From NCBI GenBank assembly GCA_039654915.1, contig CM077599.1, positions 83,792,001 through 83,856,000 of the forward strand: a DNA stretch of 64,000 nucleotides, given 5' to 3'. The DNA comes from Aquilaria yunnanensis. Its lineage: Eukaryota > Streptophyta > Magnoliopsida > Malvales > Thymelaeaceae. Position 1 is the stretch's first letter. Each line of letters opens with the position of its first letter. The notes under the pieces were generated by a model. That model made no database searches. It saw only the letters and a program-made list of their open reading frames with translations, and was not told where the DNA came from. Positions 25,307 to 39,100 of this stretch are shown here, one piece after another. The translations under genes were made by a program, and so were the position numbers.

Positions 25307-26586
25307 TTAAAGGGGTACAAACAGGAGCAAATGTTGCACCCAAGTCGAGATGTCTCACATTTCACATGCATGACAAGTGTAAGATGTTTATACATGAATT
25401 ATGTCTCATATTTGGTTTGAATCCCCAAGGATAATGTTAAAAATGTAAAATTCTTCTACATTTTTCCAGTAAGATTTTGATTAGCAATTGAAATTTAAAA
25501 ATTGGAAGAGAATAGGAGGGCAAAATAGTCCATTTCTGCAATCAATTTTCCTCCTATGTGAAAGGTCTTCAATGACCTGATCCCAACCCATAAATTCTCA
25601 ACAATCAGTGACAATGTGATATTGAATTAACTCTAATGACTTTTTCTGCCCCAAAAATATCAACGAGAAGAAAAATTCATCCTCAAATACATAGTTAATC
25701 AATATTTTTCAACTGCTCATGTTCATCTACTTTTATAATTCTACATGTGAGCCAACTTACATTAATCATGTCTGCCTTTGTACAAAACTACATGGGCCAG
25801 AATGAGCCTCGATTAGCTACTCCTCACCTTCTCAGACACTAACTGAAATGTCAATAGATTTTTTGACACTACAGCTGGTATAACACCACCAATATTTGCC
25901 AAACCTGCGTCTGATTCATGGCCAATGAATCATCTAGATTTTGTAATCAAATATTGATAGCAATGATTCAACCATAATTTTAGTAAATCATTTTAATACA
26001 CTTTTAGCCATTTTCCCATCTATGATGTAAGTATGATTCTAATATGATTTTAATAAATTTGTAAGTTCCAAATATGCAAGACTCGATTCATTTAACTTTC
26101 ATTCGCACTTGAAGGTTTGGTCCAATAGCTGCTTCAAAGTGCACCAAGGTTATCCATGGCCTAACGGCCAAAGTTCAAACTTCTCCGGAAGCTAAAAAAC
26201 CAATAAAATAAAGCTTTTAACCTTCTTGTTTTCAAAGGATTTTTTGGGATTTTTAACCTAATGTTTTAATGAATTTGGCATTATTTATAATTAACTTGAG
26301 TCACTGTACAGAAGATCTAGTGCATAACTATTGTTGAGCCATAAAACTTTTTACAAAAGTAGTTATAACAAAATGTTGTATTGGGTGATAACTGAAGAAT
26401 TTAGACCAAGTTCACTTAGTTCCAACTATTTCATAGTTATTTGACACATAAGCACGTAAATTTCAGGTTTGTAGAATTGTTCATAGGTAGAGCGCCACCT
26501 AGTTAGTGATCCCCTTAAAGGAAGAACTTTCATCAATTAGAAAGAATGCATGATAAGGATGACCTATTCACTCTTGTTCTTGTCAA
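25307..26586. other. Downstream flank of CRK-3
   Basis: No gene. 25390-25650 resembles the downstream flank of CRK-1. From about 26470 the sequence resembles the upstream region of CRK-2 (GTAGAATTG(T/C)TCATA, ATTCACTCTTGT) and runs into copia element A. Confidence 0.6.
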
Positions 26587-26824
26587 TGTTGTGCACAAAG
26601 AATCCAAGCACCATAGACACAAACAATATGGAGCAACCTCAATGAGTAGCATAAATAGGATTAGCTATAAATAGCCTTACAAATTATTGGAAGAGAAAGA
26701 CTACTGAACCTAATAGACTTATATCACGCCATGCAACCATGTACGTAAAGGACTTGGAGACTACTTAATGCACAGCCAGCTTATTAACTATAGATAAATC
26801 TAATTTAAGTCCCAGTACATATCA
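26587..26824 (-). repeat. 3' LTR of copia A
   Basis: 238 bp, plus-strand ends TGTTGTGCAC and TACATATCA. It shares long blocks with 41888-42110, such as CCATGCAACCATGTACGT and GGACTTGGAGACTACTTAAT. Confidence 0.9.
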
Positions 26825-26984
26825 TACCCTCGCTTGAACTAATTGCCCAAAACAATCAGTTTATTTTGAAGCTCACATACTCCTAACAGACTATGCAACT
26901 TCTCAAACAGCTCAACCTTTTAACGGCTTAGTGAATACATCTGCAATCTGCTCTTGTGTTCCATAATGCACCAATTGAATTGCT

Positions 26985-29900
26985 CATTATTTAGTCAGGT
27001 CATGTAAGAAATAAAAATGCACATCAATATGCTTACTTCTTCCATGCATAAATGGATTCTTGGACAACTTAATTGTTGAATTATTATTGTAGAGAATAGT
27101 TATGCACTTGTCTCCATCATAGCCAAGTTCTTTCAAAATCCTCTTCAACCACATACCTTGACAAGCGCAGGAAGCAACAATAATAAACTCAGCTTTTATC
27201 ATGGCGAGAGTCATAATTAGCTACTTCTTTGATGCCCAAAAGACTGCACTAGAGCTCAAGAGAAACGCATATCCAAAAGTACTCTTCCTATCCTTCAAGC
27301 AACTTGTATAATAACCATTAGTATAGGCAGTAAAGCTTTCAATTCCCTCCTTGTAGAATATGCTAAACATTGTTGTTCCTTTCACATATCTCAGTATTCT
27401 CTTTGCAGCCATGAGATGTAGTTCTGTAGGTAGCGACATATACCTGCTAATCAAACTCACTATATACATTAAATTAGGATGAGTGGGTGTCAGGTACATT
27501 AAACTTCCAACAGGTTGCTTATAAAAAGTGCTGTCAACTTCTAAACCATTCTCATCTTTTGCAATTTTGAAACCTAGAACAATAGGGTTCTAAATTGCAT
27601 TATTGCCTTCCATCCCAAATCTCCTCAGCACATCTAAGCCAAATTTTTTCTGATAAAGATTCCCTTCTAAAAATATTGAACTTTAATTCCAAGAAAGAAC
27701 CTCATCCTTTCCAAGTTTTTTATATTAAACTCTTTCAGCTTTGAGCTCTTAAAGTCTTCTATCATGCCCCTGTCTTTACCAGTATAAATTAAGTCATCTG
27801 CATACAAACTGACAATTAAAAGTTTTCCTTCATGATTATTCTTTACAAACAGTGTCTATTTACTAATGCATTTTCCAAAGCCCTCCCTTAAGAAATAGCC
27901 TTCAATATGACTAAACCAAACTCGAGGGGCTTGTTTTAGTCCATACAGCGCTTTGAATAGCTTGTATACTTTGTAAGGCTCTTCTTTTTTCTCATAACCT
28001 TTAAGTTGTTCGACAAATACATCATTCACTAGCTCATCATACAAGAAGGCTGACTTAACATCAAGTTGATATACAATCTAACTTCTTTATATCGCAAGAG
28101 CAAAAATTACCCTAATTGTGTTCATTCGTGTTACTGGAGCAAAGACTTTTGAACAATCAACACCATACTTTTGCGCATACCCTTTTGCCATTAATCTAGC
28201 CTTATATTTTTCAATCTCTCTATGCTCATTTAACTTAGTCTTGTAGACCCATTTAACTTTAATTTGTTTAGCTCCCTCAAGTAGATCAATAAACAACCAT
28301 ATGCCATTCTTTTTTATAGACTTAATTGCAAAATCCATAGCTTGCCTTTAATGATTGCTTTTGATGGCCTCTTCAAAACTTATAGGATCAACACTTGTAA
28401 ATAAAGCTAGATTCATATTTATTTCTCCGTCAGACAAATCTACACCACTTACATAATCCTGCATCCAAGCTGGTGCTCTTCTAGGTCTTTCTTCTCTTGA
28501 GCTCGAACTTGAAGGACTTGAAGATTCTATGCCCATAGAGCTTGGAGTTGGTGGTTCTATACTTGCAAGGCTTAATATATTAATGTCGTCTTCATCTTCA
28601 GATTCACTTCATACATCACTTGTCTCTACATTTTTTCCCCATAGTAGATCTTCAGTTACTTGCTGTTTTTTATTTTTGTCCTAATGCCATACTTTATTTT
28701 CTTTGAAGACCACATCATAGTTGATAACTATCTTGTTTGAGATCGGATCATACAATCTATAACCCTTCGACTCATCATTCACCCTAATAAAAACATAGCT
28801 AAAACTTTTGTCCTCTAGTTTGGTCCTTATAGCATCAAGTACATGCATGTGACACATGCAACCAAAAACCGTAAAATGATTCACAAAAGGTTTAATTCAA
28901 TCCAAGCTTCCTATGGTGTGTTATCCTTCAAAGCAGCAGTAGAACACTGATTAAGAACATAGATAGACTAGTTAGCTGCTTCAGGCCAAAAGGTTTTAGG
29001 AACACCTTCATCCAACAACATGCACCTTACCATATTCATGACTGTTAGATTCTTTCTCTTTACGACCTCATTCTGTTGAGGATTGATTTTGTTGTCAACT
29101 ATCTCCTTATCCAATTCTTTTTACAGAAATCATCAAAGTTTGTAGAGGTGAACTCTCCTCTTCGATCTGTTCGCAGGCATTTAATACATAAACTGATTTT
29201 TTTCTCCACTTAAGTCTTAAATAGCTTAAAGAAAGCAAACATTTCTGATTTTTCAGTAAAGAAGTAGGACCAAGTTTTCTATTAAAGTCATCAATAAAGA
29301 ATAACAAATACCTCTTCTGACTATTGGAGATTGGAGAAATTGGACCACATAAATCAACGTGAACAAGCTCTAGTTTCTGTAAAGCCTTTTAAGTATTGTT
29401 CCTTGGTCTAGGTTCTCGATGTTGCTTGCTCTTGAAGCAACCTATACACATCACCTTTGAGACAAAAAGTTGAGGCAATCCTTGCACCATATTCTTTTAT
29501 TATAAAGTTTTCAATCCCTTAGAGTTGATGACCGAGTCTACAATGCCAAAGGTGAGTGAGTCCCTAGTCAATGGTGTTGAAGCAAAAGTCTTGATGTGTC
29601 TGAGATTGACATAGAGATTTAGCTACCGAGACAAACATTCGATTGGATGTTATTTGTGTTTGAATGATTTGCCCTCTCTATGGATGATAAATTGTGCATT
29701 TTCCCGACTGAATCAATATAACAAGTCCTTTCTCTTATAGCTGCCCTATGCTTAACAGATTTTTCTTTAGCTCAGGTACAAAGAATACTCCAGTGAGAAC
29801 ATAATTTGTACCATCTAGCTTTAACTTAATGTTCCCTCTACTAGCAACATTTATTTTTGTATTATTTCCCAATTTCACTACTTGCTTGAAGTCTTCATTC

Positions 29901-30832
29901 AAATCATAAAACAAGGACCTTTTACCACACATGTGTTTGCTGCAACCTAAGTCTATAAACCATAATTCCTCTTTCCTTGTTTCAATATCTTCAACATGAG
30001 TCATTAACAAAATCTCCTTCTATTCATCTATTTCTATGTAGTTAACCAGGGGACATTCATATTGATAATGCCCAAGCTTAGGACACTTGTAGCATTCAAC
30101 CAACGCTTTATTAAATTCTTGATGTCCTTTTCGTCTCCCTCTTCCTCGACACAAATTTCTGCCATGACATCTGCTACTACCACCACCAGCTCTCTGTTCA
30201 TGATAAATATTAAGTGCTTGCTCTTCACTAACTTGTTTCCAGAATTTTTGTTCATAAACTATCAATGAGCTTTATAACTCATCAATGGAAAGCAGATCAG
30301 TATCTTTAGATTCTTCAGTTGCACAGACTATTAAATTGAAGCTTTCAGTTAAAGATCTAAAAAATTTCTTTACCACTATTACGTGTTTTAAATTTTCACA
30401 ATTAGCATGCATTTTGTTTGCTACTGTCATAAATCTAGCAAAATAATCTATTATTGTCTCACCTGGTTTCATCTTGAGGGTTTCAAAATCTCTGTGTAGA
30501 GCTTGACGAATTGACTGCTTCACCCTTACCTTCCCTTTATACTTCCTCTTCATCAAATCCCAAATTTGCTTCTGCAGTATTGTCTCCAAGATTGTCCTAT
30601 CAATTGCCTGAAACAAATAGTTTATTGTTTTCAGATCTTTTAGCTTTAACTCATCGAGTCTCTTCTATTATGCTTCCGTTAGGATAACTCCTACTAGTTC
30701 CTTATAACCAATCTTCACCAGATGCCAATATTCCTTCAATCTAAGGAAATTCTTCGTGAGCATGCTTCAATGATCATAGTAACCATCAAAACATGGAATT
30801 GCCAGTTGAACAAAGTTTCTATCGCTCACCAT
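26985..30832 (-). pseudogene. Decayed copia Gag-Pol of element A
   Basis: Read on the minus strand from ATG 30830-30832: Gag (SDRNFVQLAIPCFDGYY), zinc knuckle CYKCPKLGHYQYEC (about 30060), protease with DLG where DSG or DTG is expected, integrase scraps (29107-29307), and the GYRLYDP linker. RT follows: WVYKTKLNEHREIEKYKARL (28270-28200), LYGLKQAPRVWF (about 27930) and YADD (about 27790). RNase H ends it: ADxNG-like, DRKSTFGYAF and SKHIDVHF (27020). Many stops and frameshifts; no function possible. Confidence 0.9.
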
Positions 30833-30865
30833 CTCTTTCTTTTCTTCTAAGTGTCACTCAAAATC

Positions 30866-31365
30866 TGAAAGTTTCAAAGAAACTTGAACATTAAAAATTA
30901 AGGACATACCTTAAGTCCTGAACAAGTAATGAAGAACAATAATTGATCTTCTTGTAATCTTGAAGCAAACCGATGCCAGATAGGAGTAAAGAGGTCTTAT
31001 ATTGTTCACACTTGAGCACACAATCCTTATTTAACTTTTCTATGTGATGATGAGAACAGAGAAGAGAACAAAAGAGAGTCAAAGTCTTGCGAAAAAGATA
31101 GAGTAATCAAGAGAAGAAGGAGTAGTTATGTATATATATCCTTTTTAACTCAATAACCACCTCTTCTTATCTCTTATTGCCAAAACAATATGTCTCTTCC
31201 AAGAGACATTTCATTTCTTCAAATTATCCTGTGTGGTAAGGTCCTTGTGCTCCTTTGTTACATGGCACAGATCCATTGGTTAATAGCATAAATTACATAC
31301 ATTAATGTATATCTAAGTGCGTTTTAAAGAATGTATTTAGCCACTCAAGCTAAATAATTCTAACA
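30866..31365 (-). repeat. 3' LTR of copia B
   Basis: 500 bp. It aligns along its length with 41371-41859. On the minus strand a GATATATATAC stretch (near 31127) is a plausible TATA region. A purine-rich GAGTGGGAGCT abuts it at 31366-31376. Confidence 0.9.
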
Positions 31366-32402
31366 AGCTCCCACTCGCACTAATATACTTAATATTTACC
31401 TTAACACTTATTACTTTAATTCCATCATCAACAAACATAGTATTTGTGTGTCAAGTGTGTGACCCTCAGCATGCTACCAAGAACTTCTCACATTGTGGTT
31501 GTTAGACTCACAATGGAGAACTATGTAACTCTCTCTTATTGAAGTACTCAAGTCATGCCTTATAAAACCTAAAGATAAGATGATACACTTGTTTAGCCAC
31601 ATTCAGTCTCTTTTATGAGTTTTATGCATTAGAAACTCTTGAATTGTGCTAAACCTCAAGTGCACTTTTTAATATTTGAATATCATTATCATTACTCAGA
31701 TCATTTTCTATAGTCCCATGATTGAGCAATGTTATAGTGTATCTTTTCTGTAATATACAACTTATGCAATTACTTACGTAGTGTGCAACCCATGCAACTA
31801 CATTTGTTTATTTCCTTCAGTCCAATATATTAAGTCTTTAAAAAAATCACATGGTTACCCAATAAGAGGACACATCAAGCTAGTTCAACTCAAGCCCTAG
31901 GCGACTAATCAAACCATAATGACCTAAAGCCTTTAATATTTGACTATAGTAACTAAGGGTTTTAATTGAAGAATCCCACACATGAGTAAGCAAGAAACAA
32001 CTTTTTCATACTCTTCTTCGGTCAAACTTCATGGTAAGACAGTCATGAAGTATCATATATTGCCTTTCCAATTACACAATTCTAAATGTTTTACAACACC
32101 ACTTTGTGGGAGGTGTGTCACTTCTCCCTCTTAAAACAGGTAGATGTGTTTCTCCCACTATTCTTTATAATGGGAGCACATGTCAAAAATTAAACCATGA
32201 AGTATCATACTTTCTTACATATAAGAAAGAAATTCTCAACCATAGGATAGGATGCATGGGTGGACATGCAAACTTGATGATCAATATCATCTTACCTTGA
32301 TTATTTATGTAAATCAAGATGACCATTACGCTGAAGTTGTCATATATTGGTGGATATGACTCCCACTTAAATGTACAACCCTTGTAGGTCACATATCTTT
32401 AC
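31366..32402 (-). other. 3' non-coding region of copia B
   Basis: Between the 3' LTR and the 3.44-kb solo LTR. No ORF of note. It continues at 35848-36122 on the other side of the solo LTR, just downstream of the Pol stop. Confidence 0.6.
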
Positions 32403-32666
32403 TGTGGCAACCTACGGGTCTTTTCGGAAGTCGCCACTAATCAGTTTTCTTAGGTCGATTGGTCACCTTAAAATTGGTCTGCGAGAGTTCGGGGATCCGG
32501 AGTACGGTTACGCTAAAACAATATTGTTATAGCGCCCAAAATTGGCACCTTAGTTGATTTTAATTTTGTTTTACTTTACTTTTAAATAATTTTCAGTTAA
32601 TTTAGAAATTTTAACTGAATTAGTCAAAATGTGGATTTTTAAGTTAATTTGTATAGAATTTCATAC

Positions 32667-33716
32667 TTCCGAACCATGGACTCTGCCGAGTCATTTGGAC
32701 ACGGAAGATTTGATTCCGAACCATGGACTCTGCCGAGTCACCCGGACACGGAATTTGACGAAATTTTAAAGAATTTTATCCATATTGTAAATATGGATTT
32801 TTATCTTTTATATTTATTTAATTTATTTAGTTAAAAAAAAGTTAATATTTTCCAAACCGTAGATCCTGCCGGATCATCCGGATATGGAAATTACTTTAAT
32901 TAATTGTTAGTTATATAATTATTAATTATTAGTATTATGAAAATTTTGAATTTTTAATAATTTTAAAAATTATAAAGTATTTTATTATTCTTTTATTCTT
33001 TTTTTATTCTTTTTATTTGATAAAAGTTAAGCCAAAAAGAAATTATTTAATCAAGGTTTTATTTATTTAATGAAGAAAACTAAAGATGTATATTTTAAAA
33101 ATAAAAGTAAAGTCTTAATATTTTATTTATTTTATTTTTTTAAGAAAAGATTAATCAAAAGTGATCATTTAATAAAGAAAATAAAAATTTATATGTATAT
33201 TTCAAAAATAAAAAAAAAATCTTAATATTTCTTTGATTCATTTTATTTGGTAAAAGGTTAGCCAAAAAGTAGTTATTTAATTATTTAATGAAATTTTATT
33301 TACTAAAGAAAACAAAGAGTTATATATTTAAAAAAAATCTAAGTGAAAGAAAAGTCTTGATATTCATAAATTTTTTTTTTTATTCTTGATAAAAGATCTT
33401 AAAGTAATTATGTAATTTATAAGTCTAAAATATTTAAGAAAAAATTTAATTTTTTTTATTACCTTTATTTGAAATTATTTGGGTAAAATTTTTATTTTGT
33501 TTAATAAAGGAAACAAAAAGTTATATCCTTTTATTATTTTAAGAGAAATAAGTAAAATATTACTGGATAAAAAACATAAGTAAAATATTATCCCAAATTT
33601 TTTTTTAATAATAAAAGGAAAATTTATTCATATACTTTATTTAAAAAAATGATTTATATACTTTATTTAAAATATTTCCAAGCCATGGATCCTGGCGGAT
33701 CATTTGGTCATGGATT
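32667..33716. repeat. Four copies of a 40-bp semi-palindromic motif in the solo LTR
   Basis: Copies start near 32667, 32713, 32848 and 33668. The pattern is TTCC(G/A)A(A/G)CC, then a run such as TGGACTCTGCCGAGTCA, then GG-CA(T/C)GGA. The first two form a 46-bp tandem pair; the others are dispersed in AT-rich DNA. Confidence 0.8.
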
Positions 33717-34139
33717 TTTAATTTTTGTTAAATTTTAATTATTTAATTAGTTATTAATTTTAATTGGATTTTTCTTGAATTTTTATTTTAAATATCATTA
33801 TTAAAAAAAATATTTAAAAAGAATTGATTTAATCATGTTTGTTTATTAATTTTAACAAAAAGTTAACTTTGTTATCTTTAAAGAAATAATAAAACATGTA
33901 TTCCAAAATAAAAATAATTGGCTTTTAAATTTTTATTAGCCTTAATAATTAATTACAAAAGAATCTTCTTTTAGTTTTTTTTATTTATGGGTAAAAGGCG
34001 AATTAAATAAATTAAATCATATAAAGAAAAATTAATAAAGTGGGGCTTTTTGGCCATCCACTTGAAAAAAAAAAAAATAAATGTTAGCAAAATTTAATTA
34101 AATTAATTATTAACAATAATAATAAAAGTTAATTAAGTC

Positions 34140-34612
34140 AAAAATAATAAAAGTTAGCCAAATTAATTAAGTTAATTAATTAACAACAATAAATAAAAGT
34201 TAGCCAAGTTTAATTAAATTAATTAATTAACAACAATAATAAAAGTTAGCCAAGTTTAATTAAGTTAATTAATTAACAACAATAATAAAAGTTAGCCAAG
34301 TTTAATTAAGTTAATTAATTAACAACAATAATAAAAGTTAGCCAAGTTTAATTAAGTTAATTAATTAACAACAATAATAAAAGTTAGCCAAGTTTAATTA
34401 AGTTAATTAATTAACAACAATAAATAAAAGTTAGCCAAGTTTAATTAAGTTAATTAATTAACAACAATAATAAAAGTTAGCCAAGTTTAATTAAGTTAAT
34501 TAATTAACAACAATAAATAAAAGTTAGCCAAGTTTAATTAAGTTAATTAATTAACAACAATAAATAAAAGTTAGCCAAGTTTAATTAAGTTAATTAATTA
34601 ACAACAATAATA
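34140..34612. repeat. 46-47-bp tandem array (about 10 copies)
   Basis: The unit contains GTTAGCCAAGTTTAATTAAG, then TTAATTAATTAACAACAATA. Units differ mainly by an extra A (AATAAATAAAA versus AATAATAAAA) and by AAATT versus AAGTT in the early copies. It lies between AT-rich sequence and the GC-rich block of the same solo LTR. Confidence 0.92.
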
Positions 34613-34849
34613 ATAAAGGTTAGTAAAAATTAGCAAGTTAGTTGTTAGTTGCTAATAACAAAAAAAAAAAGGTTAGTAATAATAACAATAATAAACAAAT
34701 AAATAAACAAGTAAAAAAAATAAATGAGTTAGTTAATTAATTTTCTGCAAAGAAAAAATAAAAAGGTTAGTGACCTAATAGAAAGAAATTGAAAAGATGA
34801 TGGGTGAAACAAGGGTTTACCCTTTTAGTTTTGAATTTTGAATCCCAGG

Positions 34850-35190
34850 AAACGATGACGGCGTAAGGCAGGGGGGTGGCGCTGGCAGCGAGGGGAAGGG
34901 CAGGGGGCGACGGGCGACCGGCGGCGAGGGCGGACGGCACGGCGACGGCGGTGGGGGCAGGGCGACGGCGACGGGCAAGGCGGCACGGCGGCGGTGTCCG
35001 GCGGAGGAAAAAGGAGAGAAAGAAGAACGCGGGCGGCGCGGCGACGGGAGCTAGGCACGACGGTGACGGCGGCGGGACGGCCGGACGACGGCGGCAGGAC
35101 GGTTGGGCGGAGGCGTGGTGGCCGGCGGACGGCGGTGGTGGGCACGGCGAGAGAGAGAGACAGAGAGAGAGAGAAAGAGAGACGGAACAA
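34850..35190 (-). other. GC-rich block of the solo LTR
   Basis: Abruptly GC-rich (GGCGGCG and GACGG runs) in otherwise AT-rich DNA, followed by a (GA)n stretch near 35150-35180. ORFs here on both strands are products of base composition (Pro, Arg and Ser runs), not genes. Its position just downstream of the minus-strand TATA box suggests a transcribed leader. Confidence 0.7.
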
Positions 35191-35326
35191 AGAGAAAAAA
35201 AGTTTTGGCTTTCTGGGGAAGAAGGGAAGAGGGCTGGGGCTAAGGGATGTAATTTTATCTTTTTTTTAAAACGGAGCTCTAAGTTTTTTTGCTGATTTTC
35301 TATGTGTTCATCACTGAATTTGGGGG

Positions 35327-35337
35327 GGTATTTATAG
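35327..35337 (-). promoter_or_regulatory. TATA box of the solo LTR
   Basis: The minus strand reads CTATAAATACC. A transcript would start about 30 bp further on and run through the GC-rich block, matching the LTR orientation inferred from its ends. Confidence 0.6.
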
Positions 35338-36122
35338 AAGGAGTTTAGCTGAACTGTGGACGGATAAATTAATAAAAAATCTCAAACTTATCTTTTAAAT
35401 TGGTAAAATGACAGTTTCAGTCCTTTACGTTACTCCAGCTCTGGATAAGCTCAGAAGCTTCTGATTTTGACAATTTTAACGTTTTCTGTCAATTTGGGCC
35501 AGAAACGTCCGTTTAGGCCCAAAATTGATGCGAAAAATTACCCAAAGCTCCTGAAACTTTCAGAATTTGTCAATTTTGTCCGAAACTTCTCAATTTTGTC
35601 ATTTTTACCTCAAACTTTTAATTTTTTTGTCATTTTTTCCTGAAATTTTATTTTTATTTCAAACACATACATTTTCACACATATATTATTTTAAATCAAA
35701 TCTTCTAAAAATAAAAATATATTTTAAACTAATTAACATAATTAAAATTTTTTAGCAATAATAATAATAATAATAATAATTTTTTTTAATTAGTTTTTTT
35801 TAAAATTTAAAAAAAAAAGCCGGACGAAATTGGGTGTCAACATTTACTTTTTAGAGATAACACACATTTAAAGCTGCAGCGGTCTCATCCTTGTGCTTAC
35901 ACAAAGATGCAAGGGAGGATGACCCGTGTGAGAATATCAACCTCAGCCTATGATTTGACATGTCTTTCATGAATTTATTATCATTGTGGTATCTAGATGA
36001 AGTGTACTTGACTTAGAATCGTCATATGTGTATTTTACTAATAAATAAATATCATACAATCCAAGTTCATATTTAGTGGACACAAGAAAGAGAACAATCA
36101 CATCAACATCTATCATAATCTA

Positions 36123-39100
36123 CGGATGCCCATTGCCTTGACATGTTTACCAAAAGGAATTGGTGGTAAAGGCTTTGTGAGAGGATCAGCCACCATCAAA
36201 TCTGTAGATAGATATTCCATCTTGACTTCTCCCTCTTCTATTCCATCTCTAACAAATTTATACTTGCATGGCAGCCATCCACTTATTTTTATTTATACCC
36301 TCAAGAGCCTCTTGCACATTGTTTGATTCATCTACCATAGATGAAACCAAGTTAGCCTTACTTTCATCTAGAATCCACCATTGATCCCAATGCCTAGGTG
36401 GTCTAAATTGCCTACTTGAACGTTTTAAGTTAGGCTGATGAAGAGACACAACATCATCATGTACCCCCAGTTCATCTTGTGGTGCATTATTATGTGGCTC
36501 TTATGGATCCTCTTCTTGTGGCTCAAGTTGGGGTACCTCTTGTTCTATTCCTCCTTCTTGATGTTGATCTTCCTCATGATCAACATATGCTTGATCTTCA
36601 TGGTGATCAAACACATGTGGTGGCGGCAATGAAATTGCCATGAGAGGAACACTACCCCTAGAATGTGTGGTATCTAGTGTTTCTAGGGTACTAGATTGAC
36701 CTATCTCATAGGTCTCTTCCAAAAAGTCATATTATTACCTTCATCAAATTTTGGGAACTCATCTTCCGTAAAATTAGCATCCCTTGACTCAAAGACATTC
36801 CCACCTTTATGAGTTATGTCTAAAAATATATAACCCTTTGAATGTTCTGAGTAACCAAGGAAAACACATTTCTTTGCTATAGGTCCTAATTTTCCTAGTG
36901 GATGATTTGCAATGTGAACATATGCAGCACATCCCCAGAAGCTTAAATGACCTAGATTAGGTAATCTCTTGGTCCATAACTCATAAGGTTTGGTACCAAC
37001 AGACTTGGAAAGCACTCTATTAAGGATATATGCTGCACAAAGTAAGGCATCACCCCAAAAAGAAATGTCCATATTGGCCATAGCTATCATGGAACGTACC
37101 ATATCCATGAGAGTCCTATTCCTCATTTCAGCCACTTCATTTTGTTGGGGTGTCCTTGGAATGGTAAGTTGTCTTGCAATGGCTTTCTTATCACAGAAGG
37201 CCTTGAATTCATTTGACAAATACTCATCTCCACGATCAGTTCTCAAAGACTTGAGCGTCTTACCTAATTGATTCTCCACTAAGTTCACATAAGTTTTGAA
37301 ACACCTAAGTGTTTCATGCTTATGCATTAGTAAGAATACATGGGCATAACGAGTACAGTCATTATGAAGGTAATAAAACATCTAAACCCAAGTCTAGATG
37401 ATACTTTCATTGAGCCACAAAAGTCAGAGTGGATCAATCGCAAAGGATCACTACACCTAGTTGCCTTACCAAAAGACTTTTTTATAGCCTTTCCTGTAAG
37501 ACATGATTGGCAACTTGGTAAAGGAACATTAGTAAAAGACTCAATTAAGCCACTCATGGCTAATTTATTCATTCTTTCTTGTCTAATGTGCCCTAACCTA
37601 TCATGCCAAGTCATTGGACTTATGGCTTTAGCAATGTGGCAACTACCATTGGCAACATTTATATTTAACTAAAACAAGTCATTATAGACTGAACAAGAAC
37701 AAATCTTATTACTACCATAAATAATATTTACAAGCCCATTTGAGAAGTTCATAGAATATCCATAGTTCATAAGGGAACTAATAGAAATCAAGTTTCTAGC
37801 CTTGCAAGGTACATATAATACATCAATAAGTATTAAATCATGTGTTTCCAATGGGACCCTACAAGTGCCAATCCCTTCAACAACCAAATTTGCATTATTA
37901 CCCACAGAAACAGTCTTTGCCCCTCTAGGCAACTTTCTATAGGCAACATACCATGTTCTTTCTTTGGCTATGTAGTCCGTCACTCCTGAATCAATAATCC
38001 ACGAAGAATTAGATTCAATAAGGTTAGCACATGACACAACATGTACTAAAGAAGGAATCTCATCGGAAACATATACCTTAGGTAGGTCCTTGCACTTTTT
38101 AGCAAAGTGTCCCTTGTTCCACAATTGAAGCACTTGAGCTTACTCTTGTGCCTCTTCTTGAACTTCTTCTTGTTGGGTCCATTCCCCTTGCCTTATTCCT
38201 TCTTCTTCCCCTTGAACCTTTTCTTGTTCTTTTGGGAAAAAGAAGTCTCAGCAATATATGCCATAGAGTGGTTCTTTATTGCCATGACTTCTACCTCCAA
38301 AAGCATATGTCTAGCAATATCATCAAAATTCTTAATTTTACTATTATGGCGCAAGTTAACCTTCATCAACTGCCATTCTTCATCAGGCAAGGAACGGATT
38401 ATGGCCTACACTTGCTGCTCATCTGTGAAAATATGACCAGCCCCCTTAAGTTGGGAGATCATGCGTGACATCTCATGCAAATAAGTGGGCATTACATGAT
38501 TTGGCCTCCTCATATAATTCTCAAACCTAAGAATCTGGTCGGTCGTCGAAATCGCCAAAAATAATTATGGTATCCCTAACAACTCAGAATAAATAAAATT
38601 GTAGTCTAGCAGTGAAAACTAGGTCAAATCCCAAAGAAAATTTTTTACTGAAAGCTTCCTGTCAGAAAACTGAAATAAAAGATTGGGCGGTTTCTTCAAT
38701 TAAAAACTGAAATAAATTAACTGTAGAATTAAAAAAAATTAACTAATACTAAAAATGCTCAGTTAAGGGTTGATTATCTATTCCAACCATACAGTTGATC
38801 ATCGAAAGAAAATATTTCTTCAATCCAAGTAAATAAACAGGACTCTCTTTAAAGCTAAAAAGAACCCTAAGAATTCAGTAGTAAAATTAACCAAAAAAAG
38901 CTTCAGATTAATTTCTTAATTTTGAGTAACCAAATATTGAAAAATAATTTCTAATTATCTCAAAATCAGCATTAAGATCAATGAACAAAAGTTTATTCCA
39001 GGCGATAATCCAAAAGCTTGAACAATTTAACCTGTCTTACTTCTCCATATGAATTAACCAGAAATAAAAGTAATCTCCAATCAATTCACTTGCTTCTAAT

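Larger units (their letters stand above)
32403..35842 (-). mobile_element. 3.44-kb solo LTR, Ty3/gypsy type, inserted in copia B
   Basis: The plus-strand ends are TGTGGCAACC and GGTGTCAACA; the 5-bp target duplication TTTAC is perfect (32398-32402 and 35843-35847). There is no internal gag-pol, primer site or second LTR, so it is a recombined solo LTR. Read on the minus strand it starts TGTTGACACCCAATTTCGTC, typical of very long LTRs of plant Tat/Ogre-type gypsy elements (family assignment is inference). Inside are a minus-strand TATA box, a GC-rich block, a 46-bp tandem array and four copies of a partly palindromic motif. Confidence 0.88.

Noticed and set aside
32106..32392. Short ORFs in the copia B 3' region
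   Set aside because: No domain, overlapping on both strands, in a non-coding transposon segment.
34140..34612. Regular 46-bp repeats, at first sight like a CRISPR array
   Set aside because: The units are contiguous with no unique spacers, in a plant LTR. It is a minisatellite.
34876..35295. 139-aa and 91-aa ORFs, and the minus-strand 121-aa ORF, in the GC-rich block
   Set aside because: Arg/Gly/Ala/Pro runs caused by GC-rich repeats inside a solo LTR. No domain, and the ORFs lie on both strands over the same bases.
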